DNA of 64,000 nt from Mariannaea sp. PMI_226 (lineage: Eukaryota > Ascomycota > Sordariomycetes > Hypocreales > Nectriaceae). The notes below the pieces were generated by a model that saw only the letters and a list, made by a program, of their open reading frames with translations, did not search any database and had not been told where the DNA came from. Below are positions 56,365-64,000 of this stretch, one piece after another. The position numbers and the translations under genes are program-made. The stretch spans positions 124,001 through 188,000 of the forward strand of contig JANFOG010000014.1 in the NCBI GenBank assembly GCA_024336345.1, written 5' to 3'. How positions within the stretch are numbered: position 1 is the first letter of the stretch; every line of letters starts with the position of its first letter.

Positions 56365-57768
56365 GGTGAAGAAGAATGTAATGGAGGATTGAAGGAGAGA
56401 GGGAAGTCGGTTGCCACTGAGTGTTCTTCAGGCTCCTTATTAGGTTCCCGAGCTGCCTGCTCTCCTCTTGGCTCCTGCGGTCTGAGAAAGAGGTTCTGGA
56501 GAAGTTTAGTAGATTTGAGTAAACTATATATAGTAAGACACGTTCTATACCGAGATAGGGGCAGAGAGAAGCAACCCAAGCCGGAATATGGGTTAGCCCA
56601 AAATGCAATACCCGATAAGAGAGACATGGGCATATGTGGATGGATCGCTGCCATCACCTTGTGGACCCTACCGGGAGACTTGTGCGGCTTGTTATCCGTG
56701 GTGTGCAAGAATTTACCGAGCGAAGTGCAGACTTGACTAAAAGCCAAACGCTCGGGACCTTAATGCATTCCGAGAGGCGGTATAAACTATTGTGCATATC
56801 GAGAACCACTCCGATCCGCCCTTGAAGAGAGAGCTACCTAACTAAGATGCTTAGTCTCCAAAACGACATACCAACAATGCTCCCCAATGGGGCTGGAAGT
56901 TGTGGCAACTGCATGTGAATAACTAGAACTTAAACTGATGAGAATTGAAACGTGATGTAGGCTATTTATTAATATTTGACAGAACAATTGCCCAAAGCCG
57001 TAGTATATTACTTGACCAAGGTGACAGGACTACCTATAGCTAGCCAATATTACCACCTAGAGTGATATCGACTGGTTGTGAAGGGAGCCAGGCATGCTAT
57101 GCCTGTGTAACAGGTCAGAAGAGTTCTGCGGATTCTAGCCGCGATTCGAAACTGGGGATTCAAGAGTTCTCGGAAAATTTTTGACCGCCAAGAAATTTAC
57201 ATCAGATATGTATTTAACTGAACCACAATGACGTTGTTTATTCTTAGACGTAGCGTCTCGCCCGTGGACCCGATAGCAAGTCCCGCTCGGGAAGAAATAG
57301 TGGCCCGCCGGCCGAGATGTAGTTCCCGAAAACAACAGTTCTGCCCGGGCGGTTCTGGGATTTTGAACTCAAACCCGAAAATCACCAACCATTGCGGTCA
57401 TAAAATTCTTGTTTTGGATAAAAAAGACTCATTGAAGTTGAGTTCCGAGTCACTGCGTTGTCATCTTTATTGGTGTGACGGCTACATTGGAAAATGCATG
57501 TCAGGCGCTTGCAAGGGACCTGGCTATCTCTACATTCTCATAGATGACAGATTTCACATGATGAGGATGAATAATGATATCATCAGATGTTAGATTCGTT
57601 TCATGTACCGAGTACCTTCCGGTCGGTATGTCATATATATATGTCTGCTGTGTCACGTCCAAGCCCGACCGGTATGATAAAAAAAACAGGTCATTATCGT
57701 CAAGAGCAAGATTCATATAATGTCCAAAATCAGCCTCCCTTTCTTCATGTCGCCAAATGGCACTCAAT
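56365..57768. other. Intergenic, ABC transporter promoter, 1.4 kb
   Basis: Between two minus-strand genes. The ABC-proximal part carries a TATATATAG stretch at about 56524-56532. Around 57240-57370 there is a GC-richer segment with GCCCGCCGGCC. Frames are short and motif-free; the region most likely serves as the transporter's control region. Confidence 0.5.
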
Positions 57769-60625
57769 CTAAGACGTCGTGTCGTTTGCCTGCACCACCA
57801 AGAGGTCTGCCTGTAGGTCGCTCGAGGCATAATGACCCGCCAGCACTCCTAGACATTGCCTGACCTCATCAGCGAGCACACCAGTCCCCTTCCCTTCGTC
57901 CATTCGTGCAGCAGCCCGACGGCCGAGCACAACTAGGTTGTAGATGGTCTGGTTGCCTTCATGTTTCTCAAGTTCTCCAGAGATGAGGTGCAGCACGGCA
58001 TCCGTCTCGTTATTGACATGCGAGCTGGTGATCTCAACCCGGTTTGCAATCTTGGAGGGAATAGCTGCGGACAGTGATTCGTCTGTGTGTGTGCTCTTTG
58101 AATCAAGGACGTGCATAATGGAGCATGTTACATCAGGTCTCTCGCAAAGTTGAAGGACGAGCATGAGCGCCAGGTTATCGTCATTGCCTCCAAAGTATGG
58201 GAAGAAGATGTGGTGCTGCTTATGTGCTGGTGAGGGGGTGGGGAATTCATTATAAGTCTTGCTGAATGAGTATGTACGCGAGAGCTTCATGCGATCCTTG
58301 CCTTGAAGCTTAGCCACGTTTGTAATATCGCCGTGCTTTGGGAGGAAAACGGCCACATTGTGCTCGGTGGACTGGATGATGGACCGTACAAAGGCTGCGT
58401 ATGATGATGAGATACGGTTCTGATCAGCGTTCGGTATGCTGAGTGGTGAATCTCCGACACCTCCGGACTTGCTCCAGGGGATAAGCAGCAAATCGGCGGA
58501 CATGTTCTCAGATCTGGATACGAGTGCCTCTGCGAAGCGATTTTCGGGTACGATGGCTACTTCGCCCGATACCGCGACGTTGTTGAGCTGCCCTGCTGTG
58601 CGGAATGTGTTGATTAACGGGTCATATGAGCTGACCTCGTTAACTTGAGCCACAGTCATGACTGAAGAGTCACGATCTTGAAGTTGGTCGAGACGAATAC
58701 CATACACCCGAACAGCTTTCTGGACTTCCTCAACTTCCTTTTCGCTTGCTGAACCCTGATCCTTGTTGACACTATCCGTAATCCAGGGTTTCCCAAACAG
58801 CAAAATGAGGCGTAGGGTGGCCGGCATGTTGTCGAATCGCAAGTACACCAGCAGGCGATGCATCTTGTGATGGGGGCCCTTGGCGAGAGTGCTTCCCTCA
58901 GGAGAAGTGTTGTCACTGTTTCCAATCGGTTCACCAGAGTCCCAATCAATTTCACCGCGTTTCCAAGCCTCAAGTTTCTTTTGATACCAGACCGGGTAAA
59001 GGGCAGAAGCGAGGGGAGTTGTGACGAATGTGGTGATGAGCGCCATGACAACGAAGATGGTGAATGTTCTGGTGCTTAGAATCTTGGCTTGGAGGCCGAT
59101 GTTCTAGGGAAAGATAGTTAGAATCATCAAGCAAAAGTGTTTTAGAGTGCAACAAGGAATGCCTACCAGCACGATCAACTCTACCAGACCCTTACAACTC
59201 ATCAGAGCACCAATCGAAAATGATTCTCTCCAGACCAGCCCACTGAAGCGTGCGGCAACAGAAGCACCAAAAAACTTTGTGAAGAAGGAGACGAATGTGA
59301 CTGCAAACACATAAGCCCAGGTGATGCCAGAGTTAAGCAAGCCCAGATTAGTGTTCAGCCCGGAAAGCGTGAAGTAGAGGGGAAGAAACAGCGCCCCAAT
59401 GATATCTTCGAGCTTCTCAGTGACCTTGATTGGGAAGCCATTCTCTCGGGGGAGGATGAGGCCAAACATGAAGCCTCCAAAAATGGCATGGACGCCAATG
59501 ATATCGGTGAAGAATGCAGACGCCAGAGCCATGAGTAGGATCAGGGAGATGATGCTCTGGGACGGGCCGTTCTCTAGACTTCCAGTGCGACGCAGGAGCC
59601 AAATAAGGCAGGGCTTTACCGCAAACAGGAGGAACAGCATGTATCCAACGCACGTAAGAAGAATCCAAAGAGCAGTGAGGCCGCTTCCAGCGTTGACAAG
59701 AGCGACACATAGAGCCAGAAGGATCCAACCTGAATGGGTCAGTTGCCGCTAACAAAATAGGATCCACCCCATGAGAACTCACCGACAACATCGTTTGCAA
59801 CGCCTGCCGCAAGGGTAATGATACCCACAGGAGTGTCCAGTAATCGCAAGGCAGTGAGAATTCTGCAGAGAACTGGGAAGGCCTGATCGAGTTCGCATAC
59901 GATTAGCAACGGTCATATAATAGAAGAAACTCATGTGAAAATGAGAGCAAACTTACGGTAATTGCAATAGCAACACCAATGAAGAGCATGAAAACGCTGA
60001 ATCTGATGTGCACAATCCCTTCATCTTCAGAAAATTGGTTATACAAGCCCCACGCCACAGCGCATCCCAAGCCGAAAGGTATAGCAAGTCCACCAACTGC
60101 GACTGTGACGGCCACTCTCCAGTGGCTCACCAAGAAGCGGACATCGGTTTCAAGGCCTATCAGGAAAAGGTACAGCACCAAACCCAAGTTGGCGACGAGA
60201 GTGAGATTGGGGATGGATGCAGCAGGAAATATGGCTTCTCTGAAACCGGGCACATGGCCCATTACCGAAGGGCCAAGCACGATTCCTCCAATTACCTCCG
60301 CAATGACGCGGGGTTGGCGAATTTTAGATAGGGGCCAATGTAGCAGATGGCATACTATGATGATCAAACCGGCCTGTGCCGAGGTGTCAGTTTCCTGGGA
60401 CAAGAAATGCTTTGCTTCTGGGGGAATCAATTGATCGGATCAACATACTTGGATAATGAATATGACGAGAGGGTCCTTTGGGTTGTAGACGGAAGGGTTT
60501 GCACCCTCAATCACGCCTCCCTGAGGGGTCACTTTGTTGGTCGAGTTCGCGGCGGCAGCGCTGGCCGTGACTATCGATGTGACGGTGACGGTTAGGGGCG
60601 GAACGGGACCTGTCGTAGATGCCAT
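57769..60625 (-). CDS. KHA1-type K+/H+ antiporter (CPA2 cation/proton exchanger)
   Basis: Five exons, 60449-60625, 59957-60373, 59783-59882, 59167-59729 and 57769-59103 (introns of 75, 74, 53 and 63 bp), encode 863 residues, close to yeast Kha1 (about 870). The N-terminal half is the Na+/H+ exchanger membrane domain: LSKIRQPRVIAEVIGGIVLGPSV, LANLGLVLYLFLIGLETD, AFPVLCRILTALRLLDTPVG, AAGVANDVVGWILLALCVAL (the ND-x-x pair is the ion site), DIIGVHAIFGGFMFGLILPR, SGLNTNLG and SCKGLVELIVLNIGLQAKI. The C-terminal 400 residues are hydrophilic and resemble a tandem USP-like cytosolic domain. Start MASTTGPV at 60625 is preferred over an upstream Met at 60658 on conservation grounds. The protein exchanges K+ for protons, probably in Golgi/endosomal membranes, for pH and potassium balance. 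Confidence 0.93.
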
Positions 60626-63600
60626 CTTGTTTGTTCCCGCGCGATGGGCGCCGATCAATGGGATAACTCGGTGCAGCTGTCGCTGGAAAGGTGCTCAGTG
60701 CCTCCGGCTGAGCCAACGGGGGAGGTGGTGGGTGGGATCACCAGCAGAACTGTCGCAGATCAGAGACTGAGACTGAGATTGAGGCCAATGGACGGATTAT
60801 CACAATGGGTAGGTTCGCTGCAGTATAAATATGTTATGTCCAAGATGGCCAGCTCCCCTCCCCCCCCGTTTGGTGGAGGCGGAGGCACGAAGGTTGTGGA
60901 GTCGTTTGGTAGCTCAGTCTCCATTGTTGGCTGACGAACTTACCGCCAAGAAAGCACATGACTGGCGAGCTAGACACCTGCAATGCCACCATTAGGTCCA
61001 GGCGGGCCTGATGACGCGAAGCATTGCCCGTGATTGGAGGGAACTTCGGTCAGGCGCCATAAGCTTTGCAGCGTCCTCTTGTTCGTGCGGGCGCCACATT
61101 TTGTTCTCTCTTTGAGCTTATTGTTTTGAGGGCCTTTTCCAACTAGTTGAGAGGCAAGTTTGTCTGGACGTCCAGCCCTCTAGCCCAGGGCCGTCAGTGC
61201 ACGGGGCGTCGGGGGCGGCGATTGGCCCTAAGACAACGTGGTAGCTGTCCCGCTTTGTTGGGGCTCGTGTTATCTCCCCGGATGCGACCATGCGTCCCCT
61301 GGAGGGCCCTGGCCCTCTCTCCCTGGCCCTTCTCCCTGGCCCTCAAGCAAAACCACACAAGGGATTTGGCGCCAACAGCGTTTGCGGAAACGAAATTCAG
61401 GACCTGCCGCGTGCGCAGCTCCCTCACACAACTACCCAACAAGGTAGTTGATGAGGTTTATCCTGCGCTGCAGTGGCTCTAAAGCTCCAGGCCAACGAAC
61501 CGGCTTGCGTCGCTTCTCCAGCAATAGACGAGAGAGTCTTTTCCTGTACTAGATAAAGATAGTCGAAACAGATGTCCAGGCTAGTCTACCTGCCCACAAA
61601 GGATCAAGATGAGAGGGGTTCCGTATCAGTCTCATCAGTTAGAAGGGCTGACTACTTGCCCTATACGAAAGTATGGCTAGGGCTTAGCCGGGGGTGCAAT
61701 ATGCAACAACAACCAACAACAACAGTGGTCTAACAATAACTCGCGCACTCTGTCGAGACAGCTCCCGTTGAATAGTACGTCATAAAGCAGCAAGGCTCTA
61801 GACTAAACCTAGCTATACCTCCACAATTGTCTGATATCGTGGTCACACAGCGAGGTCCAGCTGAGATGATGTTTTGAACTCCCCGAGAGAGCCACACCAC
61901 ACGCGCACTTTGCCTCAAACCTGAACAGTTGGTTGCCGGACACAGGCCACGCTAAGCATGCGGTCCCACGGTAGCCTCATGGTCTGGATCGAGGAGGAAG
62001 AGGGTGGGGGGTTTATCTGCCCAAGATCAAGAACCGTCCCATTGATGCGAGAAACTAATACAATGCTACCCCAGACGTGAAGGGTGTATTTTCTCCAAAG
62101 CATCAGCCCCCTTTGACTGCCGACCCCGCTTCCCCCAACCTCTCATCATTTTGAATGCCCTCTGGCAACGGATCGTTTGTCGCGAAAGTGAGCCACGAAG
62201 AGAAGCAAAAAACAGAAGCAAAATAACTTGAGAATTTTCTATCAACAGAGGATACTGTAAATCTTAGAGTGACTAACTGATAAATTCATAGCGATGCGAT
62301 CGGTTCTGGCTCCTATTGTCTGTTCATCTCGTAGGTACTGGTTGGAGCTCAAATTTCCGTGCTTGCGACGTCATTTGCACAACCACAAAAAGGACGACAT
62401 CCATGGCACATCTCCGCAACCTTTTCAAGCCCACACCCACATCCTCCAGCTTCGTGACCTCTTGTGCTATGGTACCACTAAGAGGCAACTTGCCCACCTG
62501 AAAACCATCAGGGAGAAAGTGACAGCTGCTAGTAAATATGAGTCAGATCATATGTGGGATTCACGTGTGAATGAGCTGCATTGCCAAGTATTCATTGACA
62601 AATGGTGATCTGTCAAAGTCGTTGCCAAGCAACTACCATGAGTATTCCCTCTTGTGCAGACATGGTCGAACATATTTCAGCATCCCAGCATTATAAGCCT
62701 CATCCCAAATATTTAGACTGTCCATTCAATCGACCGGCACCTGACAGACGATATAGCGCCACATGCGACCTCCTCCGTCTTCCATATCCACTTCCCGGCC
62801 AGCTGCCGCAGAGGAGCCATCCACCATATGTCGGAGCCCGCGCTACTTTCGGAGTGCAGACACTAAGGGGTCGTCAAGATCGCCGGCGTCTTTCGGAGGG
62901 CATCCTGGTGATGCGGATTTTGGCTAAACAAAAGTAGCTACTGGGTCGGTCGGTTGGTTTATTTTCTTTCACGCTTCTAGCACATCTTGGGCTGGTGATG
63001 CTGGTATTGGCAAATCTCCCGACATCAGTGCACTACGCTTCCTAGGCTCCTGAATAGTTACTAGCCCTAGTCTTTCTGATACTGGGAGACCGCATCGTGT
63101 AATAATTTATTATCGCCAACGTGAAAGCAAGCCATCTTCTCTTTATTGTTGCAGATGGGTGAGGAGATTCGTGCGAACATGCATGATCACGTGTTACGTG
63201 CATGAACGCACACGAATCCTTGATGAACCCTGCTGCACCTGCAAATCCGCGAGCGGTAAACCAGAAGAAGACAGGATCCATAATATCACTGTGCTATGTA
63301 GAGGAATTTCTTTTAAATATACATGATATATAAGCACTGAATTCTCTCCAAACAAGCTCCATGCTTGTTCCACAGTACTCAGCGTGAAGAAAAATAGATC
63401 TGACCCTGTCTGGGCACCGACAGATACTACCTGGATGCAAGACTAAGTAAAGTGTTTGGTTCTATAATAGAGATTACAAGCATGGCTCTGTACTGTCATC
63501 TGGGGTAAAGAAAACATAATCAAGGGGACAGGAAATACTTTGACCGAAAATAACATGTAGCATAATGCAGATCAAATAACCCAGATATGACAAAGCTCTC

Positions 63601-64000
63601 AACCATGGCTAGAATAACTCCGGAATCAACCTCCCGGATGGAATAGCCTTATATTTGCCAACCACTCTCTCCCCCAGCCATATCGTATACGCCAGACTTA
63701 ATAATACCTAAGTCACTAATAAATCATTCCACGCTGCTCAACGTTTCTTACAAGGTGAGCCCGGCCTTTCACTGCGAATTTATTTATTGAATTACTGTGT
63801 ACCGGAAGAATATTCCCTTACTCAAACTCTGAGCTTCCTATTTCTTCCAACCACATGCGATTTTGAGTGACCATTTCTCCGCGCCGACGGCTCATAGGTT
63901 AGGAATCCCGGCGTTTCCTACCGGGGGAACGGTGACGGATGACCATTTATCGGCTCTCGACTGATTTCTGAAGCTCCGCCCTTCCTATTCAGGTACTCCG
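60626..64000. other. Gene-poor right end, 3.4 kb
   Basis: Apart from the antiporter promoter (a CCCCTCCCCCCCC tract near 60855) and a small C/G-rich repeat at 61307, nothing can be supported. Open frames are all under 115 codons with no motif and no workable splicing. No RNA gene was recognised. A gene starting beyond the right edge may have its promoter here. Confidence 0.5.
61307..61343. repeat. Three copies of CCCTGGCCCT, C/G-skewed tract
   Basis: CCCTGGCCCT occurs at 61307, 61321 and 61334 with CTCT/TCT spacers. The minus strand therefore has six short G-runs (GGG and GG), which could support a G-quadruplex. It lies about 700 bp upstream of the antiporter gene. Function unknown. Confidence 0.6.

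Noticed and set aside
28270..60625. Secondary-metabolite gene cluster
   Set aside because: Regulators, an oxygenase, an aminotransferase and an exporter are present, but no polyketide, peptide or terpene synthase, prenyltransferase or similar backbone gene is visible, and housekeeping genes are interspersed.
61147..61482. Plus-strand frame of 111 codons near the right end
   Set aside because: Built largely from the CCCTGGCCCT repeat; the opposite strand is equally open, which points to composition rather than coding.

Overview
This is a 64 kb piece of nuclear DNA from a filamentous ascomycete (Pezizomycotina). The evidence is dense short introns of about 48-95 bp (one of 174 bp) with GTRWGY-like donors, CTAAC/CTGAC branch sites and YAG acceptors, fungus-specific families (Zn2Cys6 regulators, PDR-type ABC-G pump, HRI1, KHA1-type antiporter, PCA1-type copper ATPase, xi-class glutathione transferase), and secreted proteins with fungal-style signal peptides. 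The gene set would suit a Sordariomycete, possibly Hypocreales, but that is only an impression. About 21 protein genes can be supported. No rRNA, tRNA, CRISPR, integrase or intact transposon was found.

Layout. 0-8.5 kb: 5' part of arginyl-tRNA synthetase (cut by the left edge), a metal-dependent amidohydrolase, then a divergent copper/heavy-metal P-type ATPase with a long Cys-rich, metallothionein-like N-terminus. A roughly 150-bp AT-rich element with an imperfect inverted repeat at its ends lies in the shared promoter. 9.9-20.1 kb: four minus-strand genes: an unknown protein with a GC-AG intron, an astacin-like zinc metalloprotease fused to three H-type lectin repeats, a Thr-rich secreted protein and a seven-exon secreted protein of unknown function. 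20-28 kb: gene-poor, with a peroxiredoxin-like gene behind a 20-A tract and a small secreted hydrophobic protein. 28-38 kb: dual-specificity phosphatase, DyP peroxidase, an ARG81-like Zn2Cys6 regulator converging on a MetX-like acyltransferase/hydrolase, glutathionyl-hydroquinone reductase and HRI1. 39.8-47 kb: an eight-exon Zn2Cys6 regulator converging on an FAD monooxygenase whose promoter carries paired CGG/CCG triplets, followed by a divergent alpha/beta hydrolase; together these look like a small aromatic-catabolism locus. 48.7-60.6 kb: Mpv17/PMP22 protein, class I/II aminotransferase, full-size PDR ABC transporter and KHA1-type K+/H+ antiporter. 60.6-64 kb: no supportable gene.

Functionally the window mixes housekeeping (ArgRS, HRI1, Mpv17, KHA1) with a clear detoxification theme: copper efflux, drug efflux, peroxiredoxin, DyP, hydroquinone reductase and a monooxygenase with its own regulator. 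I see no polyketide or peptide synthase, so this is not a classical secondary-metabolite cluster. Splice sites were assigned by eye from reading-frame continuity and consensus; no database search was possible, so family names rest on motifs and remembered family patterns.
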